From NCBI RefSeq assembly GCF_965363235.1, contig NC_134842.1, positions 8,476,192 to 8,540,191 of the forward strand: a stretch of 64,000 nt of DNA. Direction: 5' to 3'. This DNA comes from Mytilus galloprovincialis. Its lineage: Eukaryota > Mollusca > Bivalvia > Mytilida > Mytilidae. The position numbers and the translations under genes were made by a program. This document shows, in pieces, positions 33,834 to 48,800 of this stretch; position 1 is the first letter of the stretch; the number at the start of each line of letters is the position of its first letter. Under the pieces are notes generated by a model. The model saw only the letters and a list, made by a program, of their open reading frames with translations, was not told the DNA's origin and made no database searches.

Positions 33834-36800
33834 AACAAACAAATCGGACACAAGTTATCACAACTTATATACAGTATATTTTTTAATTCTTAGCATGTGA
33901 AAAAATTGAATAAAAAATACAGAACTCGAAGGGGAGTTTAAAATGGAAAGTCCCTAATCAAAAGGCAAAATCAAAAGCTAAAACACACCAAACGAATGGA
34001 AACGAACTGTCACATTCCTGACTTTGTACAACAGGACGACTGTAGAACCTGAATTTCTTTTATATTTACACATGCAGAATAAAAAACAATTTATGAAATT
34101 CTTGTGAAATTCTTGTATTAATGAGATATATATAAACAAGAATGTGTCCAAAGTACACGGATGCCCCACTCGCACTATCATTTTCCAAGTTCAATGGACC
34201 GTGAAAATTGGTAAAAAATATAATAAGGCATTAAAATTAGAAAGATCATATCATAGGGAACATGTGTACTAAGTTTCAAGTTGATTGGACTTCAGCTTCA
34301 TCAAAAACTACCTTGACCAAAAACTTTAACCTGAAACTCGCACTTTCATTTTCCATATTCAGTGGACCGTGAAATTTGGTGTCAAAAGTTTAATTTGGCT
34401 TTAAAATTAGAAAGATCATATCATAAGTAACATGTGTACTAAGTTTCAAGTTGATTGGACTTCAGCTTCATCAAAAACTACCTTGACCAAAAATTTTAAC
34501 CTGAAGCGCGACAGACGGACGGACGGACGGACGGACGAACGGACGGACGCACAGACCAGAAAACATAATGCCCCTCTACTATCGTAGGTGGGCATAAAAA
34601 TCAGAATAACACAAACTACATGTACTTTTCCCCCCATTATATCACTAGTGTAGCATCGTTCGATTGAGTTATAAATAACAAATCATGTTTATCGATGCAA
34701 ATCGTGGTAGACGGACAGTTTTGACGAAGTCTGTTCAAAAAGAAATCCTACAGAAATTTCAGCGTGATATACCAAAACCTCGATAAATGTAGAGAAAGAG
34801 TGGTACTAGTAAATGAGTTTAAAGACTTCAATGAATTTATATACTAAGTAAGTAACAAAAGCCTTACATAGTCATGTGTATTAGAGATTACTGTTCAATT
34901 ACGTGAATTTAGGATTTAACAAGAATGTGTCCCAAGTACACAGATGCCCCACTCGCACTATCATTTTCTATGTTCAGTTGACCGTGAAATTGGGGTAAAA
35001 ACTTTAATTTGGAATTAAAATTAGAAAGATCATATCATAGGGAACATGTGTACTAAGTTTCAAGTTGATTAGACTTCAACTTCTTCAAAAACTACCTTGA
35101 CCAAAAACTTTAACCTGAAGCGAACGGACGCACAGACGGACGAACGGACGCACAGATGGACGGACGAACGGACGCACAGATGGACGGACGAACGGACGGA
35201 CGGACGAACGGAGGCACAGACCAGAAAACATAATGCCCCTCTACTATCGTAGGTGGGGCATAAAAAATGTGAAACACGATGAAATGATAATACGTTTGCA
35301 ATAGAAGTCAAAAGCATGATATAAGCAATGTTATAATTCAAAACATAAGTTAAGGATTAATAATTATTTGTTTAAGGAAGAAGTAACGAGACAAATATGC
35401 GAGCCGAGAGTCTCAACAATCATGCATAAAATGCATTGCATTTATTTAACTAAACAACATATATTTCAGGACAAGATCAAATTGAACAAATTTCAAACAG
35501 GTCTATTTTTTAAAACGAGGCGACAAGAGTGAAGGTAAGAAATACGACATTCCATGTGAAAAAGATGATATGTTGGATAGGGACAGAATGATAGTACTTC
35601 AATAAACTAACGAAGAGTTGCAGTTCAACCTGCATAATACGGCAATTTCCAAACACAAACATTGGATTTTAATTGAAATCAATGAAACGAATATCTGGCG
35701 TACCGGATTATAATCCTGGTATATTGTGGAGCAAAATTGTTAAAAATATGAACAGACGTGGATGTGTCTTTATACATCCCGCAGAAAATATCTATTTAGT
35801 ATGACTATGGGCAGTATATGAAAGACAAATCTTGACAACACTGATGCAATACTTGTTGTAACACCATCAAATGAAATAGAGTAACAATAACAGTAAAAAT
35901 AAAACAATTCAAACTGTACACAACTCACTTTATCTGCATTATCTAAGATCACCTCTCTTCCAAAGCCAACAGTAAATGTGTTTTTATCAAACTTCTGAAT
36001 TGTCTTATCATCGAATCCTGGAAGTGATTTGGCATGCTGGAAATGAAGAAGTATTATCCTTTTATTATTTCATTGAAGAGTTCCTCTTACATTTATAAAA
36101 TCTAATATCCGCATCTTTTTGTTGAAACAAAAGGATGTGAGTCTATTATATATTACAATAGACTGTGTTTAATTTCTGTTATATTTCTTTTTCAAACATG
36201 TTTTCCAAAATTTATTTCATTGTAGATCTCTTCTATACAAGCACTGCACTTACACTTTCAAATTTTATTATTCGTATCCATTTGTTTGGGGGCATGCAAG
36301 CCTTGTGTATTCATTTATTTCCATATTCTGTGTTTAATTTCTTTCATTTTTATTTCATGAGAAATATTTGTTCTGAATAACAAACTATAGAATAGCTTAC
36401 AATATTATGTATCCGTCCAAGCCAAGGCCGATCATACAAATTATCAAACGGGTATATTTTGATAAGTATCTTATCCTATGAAGGTTGATTTGATAAGTAG
36501 CACTATTCCTATAACTATATAATGCTATTCATATATATCAGAGAGTTGAACCAGATTTTTAAAAAGGTAAATGTAGTCTTGGTCAAAAATTGAACTAATT
36601 GTTTGCAATATTTTCTTCAGGAACGTGTGACGCATTCAATGGATGATCAAGTTATTTGGATATATTATAAATGGTTTCTACTTTACCACAATGACCATAA
36701 CTACAGAACTGGCATGCTGTAAATATTACATTAAAGATTCATTATTAATGAAATCGTTCAGTTTGTAAACCCTGGTGTCGTATTAAAACTCCCTCACACA

Positions 36801-39800
36801 AAATCAACCTTAAGCTTGTTCTTTTGAAGTTCTTCTGGACTAAGGTGCTTCCTACATTTCATGTTATAATATCTCAAACGTGAGGTAAGGTTCAAGTTCA
36901 GGTCACGAGATATCTGATGCAAGTTATTTTACAAAACGTGTCGTTTTTCAAAATTGAAATTGGTATCAATTTTAATATGATAATCACGCGATTTTTACGA
37001 ATAAGCCCGTTTGATGTTAAATTCGCATTGAAATTAAATATACGTGAAATTGATTCGAGTGAAATTTGTCTGTGTATGGAGCAAATTGTTTCTTCATTGA
37101 GCCCTTTTCCACTCCTTTTTTTTTTATTTTAGCGTCACTGATGAGTCTTTTAAAGACGAAACACGCGTCAAATTATCAAACTAGATCTGTGATGAGTGTA
37201 CTATATTTAACCAGATGCATTTTTTTCTGCATTTTCTTAAATGTGAATGTTATTTTGACTTTAAGAAATCATTAAAACTGTGAGTAATTTAATCATTCTT
37301 TGCAAAAAATAAATAACGTAACGCAATAGTGAAATTTTGATTGTCTGTACGTTGTTCTTCGTTTTTCAAATACAAAGCTTATTTTATAACACGGCAAAAT
37401 ACATTAAGGTATCTTATGATGAAATCTCAATGTGTTGCACACTCTTGGGTACACTTCTAGACAAAACTTACCACAGTAGTGAAAATATATACGTGTTAAG
37501 CTTACGTTTATCAATTGAGACATTTCCTCTTTATTTTCCAAATTGATATGTTTAACTCCATGGATTCCTGTCTCGTTCAAAGTATACAGTCTGTCTCTGT
37601 AAGACTTCAAAGGCTCGATAACACAATTTGTTGTTATGACAACTGGTCCTGGAAAAGTTCCAAATTCAATCTTCTGATTCTGCCATGCACTACCAAACTG
37701 ACCAACCAGATTCTACGAGAAGATGAAATGTACTTCAGAAAAAGTTCAAAGTCGAAGTTTAGTGTCATATCTAAGTTTATACGATAAAATTGAGAATGAA
37801 AACGGGGCATATGTAAAAGAGACAACAACCTGACCAAATAGCAGACACCAACCGAAGGCCACCAATGAGTCTTCAAGTCAGAGAGAAAATCCCGCGACCG
37901 AAGGTGGGTCTTAGCTGGTCCCTGAATAAAGTTTACGAAGTTTACTTCATTTTTGAATGCATAGACAAAATTTAAATAACGAAACTTCTTAATCAGATAT
38001 TACAATATGTATCTTCAGATAGTCCAAGATGTATGTTATGTTATTATTGGTCAATCAAGAAAATATTTCTATTTTTCGATATTTGTTTGTTTAAAAAAAA
38101 GTATTATCATTCTGCGTTGTTAAAGGTGACATTTTGGTTTAAGAACAAAATTAAATGCCAACGGGAAGGAATCAAACATATTAGATCACGATAGTCAATA
38201 AACCACCACGACAATGGCTCTCACCAAAAAATGGATAACTGCAAATGTAGGGTAAGAAGGCAGTTCCAGCTCCACTCTTTAGGACATGCATGCTATACAT
38301 AACAGGAAAAAATAGTTTTCTCAGATTTTTATTCTTGAATATGTGTCATTTTTGTATATGTGTATGTACCTTGAACTCTCTCAAAATAGGATAGCTGTGT
38401 GCTGGTAACATCTCTCCGTGAGTGTAGACATTTATTCCTTCTTTTTCAGTCTGCTTCAGTATAGCATAAAGATCCATCAGGTCATGTCCTGAAACCAGTA
38501 TACACTACAATATAGATGTAAACGTTATTTCTTGTACATGGACATTTAAATACAAGCATGCATATAGCGCAAGCTCATAAATACAGTATGTGTGTTATAT
38601 GACAATCAATATCTTAAACTATGCGTTATCTATATCTTATTGAATCACATATAAAAATATGGATGTAAAATAACGAAATGTAATTGTTTGACAAGGCAGC
38701 TTATCTTAAAGTATTTAATTTGCCTTATCCCTTGCTTTTATTAATAGTAAGTCCTTTATTGTCATTCAATTTGATAAAGAAGTAAATTTAAATGCAACAC
38801 GTCAAAAAAATAAAATCACAAAAATGAAAGTTAGGCTGTAGTGATGACATTGTATTTAGTTTGGGTTGTTGTTTTAAGTAGCTGAATACAACAATTTGCT
38901 TTCTGAGGGAAAGAAGACAAAGCAAATTAAAAAAATGTAGATCGGCGACCAACTCCTTAGTCAGTGTGTCATAGCAGCATACATTCGGGTAAAAACTTGA
39001 TACTAATAGCTTTAGTCAATGCATACTGGTCAACAAAAGCAACGACACATGACAATACATTCCCATATAAAACTAAATTTGTATCAAGGAACCTAACTAC
39101 AAAATATGGTCAAAAGGGGTTGGTTTTGTTTACATGTTGGTTGTTTTCGTCAAAACCATCTATTCAAACCAAAAAACCAAATTTTTATATTCTCAATAAT
39201 TGATTTATAAAAAAAGTTATTTTCCCAGAATTTTATTATCTTGAAAATTGAAAAAAATAAATTCAGAAAATCGCTTCGGACGCGCGAAATTGAAAGTGCT
39301 ATTTTCGTTGCAATACATTTGTAGGCTCTTTCTGGCTTGCTCAAATTCTTCTTATTGATAATTAATAGTATACCTTTCCTGCGACAGGGGCTCTATTTAC
39401 TTCAGAGGGAGATGGTATACCAAGCTGCTTCCGGTGACCTTTATCTAAAAGCTCCATAACTCGAAGGTTTATTTCTCCAACTTTCAAAGCCAGTTTGAGA
39501 TTCGTAGTCAGATCATGACGTTCTTCTTCTGTTCCACTTGTCAAAAAGTCCAATACCTGAATGGCAAAGTGCATCAAACCTCATCATTTTTAAAGATTTT
39601 TTTTAATTTTCAAATTTTTCAATTTATCGCGTCTTTCTCGTTAATACAATACAAAATTACAAATGTATATTAATTTGAATTTTTCACGTATGGTTTTGTT
39701 GCAGAAACTTTCCCTCAATAAAACATAATGCATAATTAAACAAGTGAAACTGCGAGCTACTGCTCACTGATGATACCCCCGCCGCAAGTGGATAATATTA

Positions 39801-42800
39801 ATAGTGTAAAAATATGCAAGTATTCAGTAAACAGGGAGTTATCGAGTGATGACTCTGAAAACGCTTCACACGGTATAGCTGACTTATATAAACCTTGAAA
39901 CCAAATTTCAGAAATCCTTGTATTGTAGTTCCTGAGAAAATTGTGACGAAAATTTTTAACTTGGCTATCTTGGGTAAAATCATACAAGTGTTTGGTAAAC
40001 AGGAAGTTGTCAAGTGATGAATCTGAAAACGCATCACACGGGAAAATTTTTAACTTTGCTATCATGTGTAAAATCATACAAGTGTTCGGTAAACAGGAAG
40101 TTGTCAAGTGGTGAATCTGAAAACGCAAGATCCATCACACGGTATAGCTGACTTATATAAACCTTGAAACCAAATTTCAGAAATCCTTGTATTGTAGTTC
40201 CTGAGAAAAATGTGACGAAAATTTTCAACTTGGCTATCATGTGTAAAATCATACAAGTGTACGGTAAACAGGAAGTTGGCGAGTGATGAATCTGAAAACG
40301 CATCACACGGTATAGCGGACTTATATCAAGCCTGAAACCAAATTTCAGAAATCCTTGTATTGTAGTTTCTGAGAAAAATGTGACGAAAAATATTCATGGG
40401 ACGGACGGACTGACTGACAGACTGACGGACTGACGAACTGACGGACTGACGGAAGGACAGACAGAGGTAAAACAGTATACCCCCCTTTTTTTCCAAAGCG
40501 GGGGTATAATAAACAGCTGCGCCATGAGCGCATGATACGCCCGACGCCTTGTGTGGAAGTTTTATGCAATAATCATAAATAGTTTCTGAGAAGTTTTAAG
40601 CAATAACCATATATTGTTTTTGAGATACGGCGGGACATGAGAACCCCCCCCCCCCCTTTTCTCTCTTCTTTTTTTTTACAAAAAAAAGTAAATATCACTC
40701 AAATAAAATTTTGTATCAATACCAAACAATATACAGATCTTAAGATTAATATAACAAAGAATTGTGTAATGTTTTAAGAAATAATCATAAATTGTTTTTG
40801 AGATACGGCGCGACATGTAAAAAATCCCTCCCCTTTTTTACAAAATACGCAATAACTCAAAAATAAAATATTGAATCATCACCAAAAAGTATACAGATCT
40901 TCAGATTAATATAACAAAGAGGTGTGTAAAGTTTTAAGCAGTAATCATAAATCGTTTTTGAGATACAGTGCTACATGTGAAAAAAACACTCCCCTGTTTT
41001 AGTTACAAAGTGCCGTAACTCAAAAAGTTTTAATCTTATTTTCACCAAAAAGTATACAGATCATTTGACCATCATAAGAAACAACCATATTAAGTTTCAT
41101 GAAATTTGGAAAAGTCGTTCTCAAGTTACGGTGCGACATGTTTACGCCGAACAGACAGACGGACGGACGGACGGACGCAGGACATTTGTATACCATAATA
41201 CGTCCCGTCAAAATTTCGACGAGCGTATAAAAAATAGAAATTCCATTTTTTTCTTTTTTATTTCATTAGTCTAATATTATATACTTCAGTAAGTGAGCTT
41301 CATTTTCGTCTAAAATTTTCAGGTGTCGCTGTTTCCGTTAATGCCGACTCGAGAAAAACTTTGTAATGTGAAATTCGCTTACCAAAAATGTTCGACAAAT
41401 AAATAAATGCAAGGATTTAAAAGATTTTTTTACATATTATAGGATTACATAAAGCATATTTTCGATCTTAATCGGTCTATATACCTCGTATAAGGAAGTG
41501 GAGACCTCAGGGTCTTCTTCCCCAAGCGCATTAGCATGGCAGGCGTATGCAGATAATCCTTTAATTCCATATATGGTCATGTAACGAACACCATTCACAT
41601 CTGGTCCATAAATACTCTGGTTTTCTAATACACCAACTTTAAGACCTACATTTACAAAGAAAACAAAGTTATAACGATAAGTCGGTAATAATTCATTCGT
41701 GATCACCACCCATCTTATTATTCATATCAAGTTTCAAAAATAAAGTGATCCAATATTAGCTTATATATAATAGTATTTGTTATTGAAGGCACATGCTATG
41801 TAAAATTGTTCTACTTTAATGTTAGATTTTTTTTTAAATGAGTACTGTTTAAATCAACTAAGACACTCGTTTCGTCTACATAAAATTTAAAAAAGAAAAT
41901 TTCGAAATATTTTGTCATAAGACATAAAAAAAAAAAAAAAAACTGAAGCCCGCATTCCGGTTCGGAATTTTCTTGCTGTGTTGAAGGTCCATCGGTGGCT
42001 TTCGGCTGATTTCTGCTCTTTGGTCGGGTTGTTGTCTCTTTTACACATTCTCCATTTCCATTCTTAATTTTATAGTAGGCAAATAATACATAGAAGTCAA
42101 CCATCTACCGATTGACCAGAGATTGACAGCACATATTTAATGATTTTAAGATACATTTACGAAGTGCGTTGATCTTCGTCAACTTGGTCAACTGGTGAAT
42201 AAATGATGACTGTTCTATTTCAAGCCTTAAATACGTGCAAAATTATTCTTGAAGATGGGATTTTAAAATCAAACGAATAAAACTTCTCTGTATTATTATT
42301 TGTGTTTAAGTAGACGAAAGCTACCGAGTTTCTCGTGTGGTAAATTTGTACTATCTCACCGAGTCGAACTTTTAAAATGCACGTATCTTAAATTGCAATA
42401 AGCCGCAGGTAGGATATCACCCTTCAATCCTTTGGCTAATGACTCAAGAAGCCAAACAATATTTGTTCTTATTTCTAATCGTAGTTACCGAGTTTTCGGT
42501 GGAGCAGCATTGATAATACAACTGATTTGACCAAGGTGGGATTACAGCTTAAGACCTCACTTACTCGAGCTAAGCATGTCACAACAAAGATCACACGGTG
42601 TTTCGGGTTGTTTTTATACTCAAGTCTTTTTCTTTATTACCATGTAATACATATTTTATTTCGATAAGTGAACACGTCTTAAGTTTACAGGATTTTCTAT
42701 AACAAAGTCAGTTGGTAGTGGTACCGAACCAATCTCAATCACAAACCACAGGCACTTTTCTCAGAAAAAGAATCCTATATACCTTCAATCTAATTAAATA

Positions 42801-45800
42801 CCGATCTATCATCGCTTCCGTTTTCTGATATGTCGCGTCCCGACATATCAGAAAACGGGAGCGATGAGAGATCGGTTTTTGGAAAATTGACGCTTTCAGC
42901 GGCATGATTCCGATACTATTGACCTGAACTTCCATTACATTTCTCTACCTTCCGCGCTTGTTTCGTATTTACTTTCCATTACATGTCTCCGCCTACCGCG
43001 CTTTGTTTCGTATTTACTATTTTACATACAAACTGGAATCTGCTTGTGTTATCATTATTGTGTAGTAATCAACCGGGAACCAGCAAGAACAAGTACATAA
43101 TTTATTTACAGAATAAAACATTTCGTCCAGCCTCTGACTAATCAGACCGTATCACCATGGACCGTATCACCATGATCGATCTCGATAGTTTAGACTTTGT
43201 TACGTTCGTACACATATATTTGACGATCTTTTCTGCATTACTTGTCAATCTAAACCTCAAATATGTTCAAATAACATAGAAAGGACGTTATATTACTAGT
43301 CCGGTCGGGCTAGCGATAATTAAAATTTACTAGTCCGAGTTGAAAATTTAATACTAGCCTAGTCTGGGGCATCGGGCTGGTGCACGTGGTTAACGACGCA
43401 GACTCGTCACTGGGCCGGTCCGACTCAATCTTTGTCTACAAAGTTACAGCAGCAGAGTCTGTAACAGACTGTATCTGTATGACATGTCAATAAATTGTCA
43501 ATGTTGATGCTGACTTTAATACAACGGTTTGAGAGATCGCCGCCGATTTATTGGCGGGGTGTGAAAATGTAAAGCAAAATTATATCCGGGTGAAATTTGA
43601 TCCGGAGGAAAAAATGTCACAGTAGTTGTTGTTATTTTTTTATCCGGAGGAAAATATTTCCCTGGGATATTTTGTCCTTTGCCGTGAAATTCTATCTGGG
43701 TAGTTAACTTATTGAATAGTTATTAGAAAAAAACTTATCCTTTAAAAATACTATGAAATAATAATAGTGTATTTGAAATAAAGCGAAATTGTTAAAAAAA
43801 AAATGTATTATAATGGGAAATAATTTCACAAATTATCCTTGAAAAAATTTCCTGAAATATTCAAGTCAATATCATCCTTTTAAAAAGAAAATTATCATGA
43901 AACAAAGGGAAGAATACCAGAAGTAATTTCAAAGATCGTAATTGTGAAAATAATATCATGATTAAATAAGGTTAGTGAAATACATGTAAAAGTGAGTTGT
44001 TTTCAGATCTCAGTACAAATATAAATTTAAAAGTAAGGTAGAAATATAGTTGCATTACTACTGTTAACAGTAATAGAATAATTTGATTATGATGATATTT
44101 TTAACTATATAAATAGTTTTGTCTGGTGACAGAGATGTAGTTGTTGATTATATGGAAATCAGATAAATCATAGCATATCAATATATTTGAACAAAAGCAT
44201 GTTTAACAGCTGGATAGTTTTTACCTGTGAAATGTTGTCTGTCTTATTAAATCAAGTTGTAAGTCATCTTTTTATATAAATGAATATATATAAAAAAATA
44301 AGATTCATGGAAAAATTTCACTATAAAATAGATTCACAAATATATTAAATTAATATCTTTAAAATATAAATTGCTCATAATTACCTCCCTTTGATAAATT
44401 ATGCAAATTTGGTCTACCTTTGTGAAACATTTTATAATTATAGTCAGGTATATATTGATTGTGAGTAACTTTCATAGTAGTTAATGGGACTCTATTTCAC
44501 ACGGTTCTGTGAAATATAGTACGGCAAATATATACCGGTACATACTATCCGCATAACACAGATAGATTTTCCCTCCTCTGGAAAAAATCAACCTGTGAAA
44601 TACTATGCCTGGAAAAAAATTACCGGGACAAATTATCCTCAGGATAAAATATCACAGAGGAAGAAATAAACCGTTACAAAAACAGATTTGAAGCTCTCTA
44701 CGTTTGATGCGTGCACAACAGTGTCGTCTAGCTTATTCTTCACTTGCTTTTCCACAATAATTGTTGCATGGTATTCTTTGAATTTCTCAGCAGTTATTGT
44801 TCTCTTCGGACATGCTTTTTTGAGGAATTCGTCTGGTTCAATAGCGTGAATCAGCCCCTCAACTACTTTTTATATAAATACTTATTTTGGCTTCAACGCC
44901 TTGTTCGTCCTTGTCTGGAGATCTTGTTGTAGATTCCAGACAAGTTCCAGTTTGGCAAGCATTTTTGGAGACATATTCTCTTGACTTGTAATCTCTGGTG
45001 ATAAATTTTGCGGCTTAACATGTATCCTCTCAAGCTTGTTTATTTTTGTTACCGGACAGGGGGCGTATACTATGCATGGCTCCATATTAAATTTTGAGAT
45101 CAATTCCAAAAGGTTTAGTTCATTGTTATAATCTGACACAATAACTGGAATGCCACCCAAGTTGAATATATGGTGACCCATTATAACAGCATAATTACTT
45201 GAAATTGTGTTTAATACCATGATGGTTCAATGCAATGGCATAAACTCAAATGGAGACAGAAATTTGACATGAAAGATGATGGTTTAGTGCAACATAAAAA
45301 AAAACTAGCTAACTATCATATATGGTTAAAGAATGAATATCAATTATATGAGTCATGGGCAGAGTTGTTATAAAATATCAATATGGCAGAGAAGTGGTGT
45401 CAAGTTTCATACAAAGCGACCTGACTGACATGAAATAAAAAATCAAAGGAGTATCCCTATTTGTCTAATCTTCAAGGTGAAATAAAACTAGTATAACAAT
45501 ATTATGCTATTGTGTAAATCTACAGAAATCGAATTTACTTCAAGTAAAAGAAATAACTATGTCGCTAGTAACTTACAAATGTATGTAATGAGTATGTGGG
45601 TAATTAGTCCTATAACATATGACCTCAGGAGCATTATTTACTATTTCTATTTACTGTTCTGATAAAAAAAAATATACTATCATTATAAAAACGTTAAAAA
45701 TTGAATTTAGTATGTACAAAAAACAGGCCAGTAGTCATTGGATATTGTAGATCATTTAAATAGTCTTGACCTATTTATTAGTACAAAAAACAGCTAGTAG

Positions 45801-48800
45801 TCATTGGCTATTGTAGATCATTCCAGTATTCTTGACCTATTTATTTGTACAAAAAAAACCCAGCGAGTAGTCATTGGATACTGTAGATCATTCAGGTAGT
45901 CTTGTCTCTTGACCTATTCATTTGTACTAAAAAAAACAGCCAGTTGTCATCTTCACTTCACACACACATATACGGATATCAATTATATGCTTACGAGACA
46001 TGTTGCAATGTTAAACTTATTACAGTATGTGAAAATCAAGACTTGCATAAATATATCCCAATATTAGAGGCAGTGGCGTCATTTTTCCTCAGAGCTTTCA
46101 GCTCTTTGATTAATTAGATTGATATACTTTAATAAATGGTTATATAAAGGTATATATAGGGATTATTGTTTTTCCGAGACAAGTGCCTGTGCTTAACCTC
46201 CGCAAATACAAAAACTTCGTTCCATTGTAAATCGTTGACAAGACTTAGTATCAGTACGTAGCATGCCATAGTTATTTACCTTCGTCTTCTAAATATGTCA
46301 AATCATATGATTCTGGAACCCAGCTAGCAGGACCATGCTTGAGTTTTTCGTCAAGAGGTTGCGATGATTTTTCCTCCATAATTTTCTTGATGGCATCGCG
46401 ATGGTAGATTGCAGTTTTGATATATTCCGGAAAGCGATCCTGGTCAAAGTTCACGTTTGTCAATGTGCTGTAAAGTAAGAGCAAATAGTAGTCTCAAGCA
46501 GACAATAAAGTAGTTTAATATATAAATAATGATATTATTTTAATGTGTATCCCCATAGTGTAAAGTATTGCTTTATCGACGAAAATATTGCATATTCCTA
46601 TCTTTATGTTCGGTGCTTAAAAACAAAGAATGCAAAAGTCAGTACAGACAAATACATTGCCTATGTTTAAATATTCTGAACAATAAGTATGCACCTCGAG
46701 GCAGACACCCATATGAAGACTTTGAAATACTAGCATCTATGATTTCGTTCTTCAGACAGTGACTCTTAACCGCGATGGCTATCATTTCCAAAAGATTGTG
46801 TGGATTTGCGTGGTGCCTTAATTGGTCCGTGACTGACTTAAAGTATATAACTATGCCTAAGCCTTATTTTAGTAATTGGTATTGGTATCTGATAAAGTCA
46901 TGTCGATTATAAGATACAGAGTTTTTTTTTTGCTTTCAAATCTTTCTGTTTGAACCCGTCGACCTGGAACTTATCAATTATTGGTAATATTAATTATTTG
47001 GAAAACAAAAGGTCCTGGCTATCAGTGGCGTAGCTTGCATGTATGCTCAGATGCTCATGCATCCACAAAATTTTGACAGGGGAAAAAATATAAATGAAGA
47101 TATGTTCGCAGCAGTTAAACTCGGAGGTATCCGTATGTAACAATTAAGGGTTAGGATATGAGGATAACATCCAATTATTTCCGATGAAGTATGCGTGGTC
47201 TTTTATTAAGGATAATTTAGTTCATGTAATAAAACAAGATGGATAAATCGCAGAATAGTGTTCTCGATTTTTTTTCGTAAAAAGATTAATTACGTCGTCG
47301 GCTACGGCAAGTGCAGAGGACGATGCACAGATCCTCGGACATGTTTCATCTGAAATTGAGCCTAGCGTAGCGATGGCTTCTACAACTGACTAACAACATA
47401 ACTGACAACTAGACCACCATATCCTGATATCGTTTCCGGTGACATGAAAGACGACGTGAAAAAAAACTAATCTATAATAGAGTGTGATCATTCCTTGGCT
47501 TATCAGTAAATTCCAGTTTCTATATAGGTCCACATATTAATTTGATTTTCAATAAAAGAACGAAGTTCAATGTCCCCTGCATTGCACATATTTTATGTAA
47601 CCAAGGAACAAGGGCAATAACTAATAAAAAATAATGTTTTTACTTTTCCTTTTATTTTTAATGGAGAAATAAAAGCTTCAATCTAATTAAAAACCGATCT
47701 TTCATCGCTCCCGTTTTCTGATTTGTCGCGCTCCCACGCGACATATCAGAAACGGGAGCGATGAGAGATCCGTTTTTAATTAGATTGAAGATCCGTTAGA
47801 TTGCAAGTAAAAGCTTTAGAGAAAATGCAATGGGATTTCCGTTATAATTTATAATTCAAAAGGTCAAAGCTTAGGACTTATTTTCGAAATTGTCATTGCT
47901 GATGATATAAAAATCTGGCAAGAATTGTACACATGAGAGTGCAAACAAGACCGGATGGACGGACACCAGGAATTTCGATGATGTCCCCTGCGACGCGTTA
48001 ATGGGATCACTTCAGTTCCTATATTCCGAAGAGCCGCTGTGATGAGGCCGTTTTTTGACAAATGCTAGGAAAGGGGATCACTTCAGTTCCTTTATACAGA
48101 AGTGCCGCTGTGGTGGGACCGTTTATGAGATGTCAAATGTAAGATTGGTGGGAAACTTTTACATCAAATAAATAACTTATGAATTACATTCAATTTCGAG
48201 AATTTCGAGTAAACATTAAAATTTTGTTTGAAATATAATTATATGAATTCGTGGGTATTTTGAAATTAAACAAAAATCTAACCAGTTTTGCTTTTTGTCC
48301 GATTATTTTGCTTTTTGTCCGATACTTTTGCTTTTTGTCCGTTGCTTTTTGTCCGTTTTGCTTTTTGTCCGATAATTTTGCTTTTTGTCCGATACTTTTG
48401 CTTTTTGTCCGTTGCTTTTTGTCCGTTTTGCTTTTTGTCCGATAATTTTGCTTTTTGTCCGACACTTTTGCTTTTTGTCCGTTTTGCTTTTTAGCTCACC
48501 TGCACCATAGGACTAAGTGAGCTTTTCTCATTTTCTCATTATTCGTCGTCGTCATTAATTTTTACAAAAATCTTCTCTTCTGAAACTACTGGCAAAATTA
48601 AAGCAAACATGGCCAAAATCATCCTTAGGGTATTTAGTTTCAAAAAAGTATCCGATGACCCCGCCCAATAATTAAGATGGCCGCAATGTCTAAAAGAAGA
48701 GCATCGCATAAAATGTAGATTTTGGCTTAATATATATCTGAAACAAAACCATAGAGACAATCTAACAAGGGATAAGAACATTTCGCCTCATAAAATAATG

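Noticed and set aside
34446..35341. Reverse ORFs with [12 protein letters not shown] repeats, resembling low-complexity proteins
   Set aside because: Translations of GACGGACG microsatellite tracts at the ends of two non-autonomous elements.
39757..40306. Reverse ORFs with repeating [15 protein letters not shown] peptides
   Set aside because: Internal 170-180 bp units of a repeat element, open in more than one frame.
48251..48494. Forward ORFs reading repeated CFLSV and FAFCP peptides
   Set aside because: They arise from the TTTTGCTTTTTGTCCGA array, which lacks stops in all three frames.
48285..48495. Possible CRISPR-like array
   Set aside because: Spacing between repeats is itself repeated and nearly absent; the sequence is a simple higher-order satellite in a eukaryotic intron.
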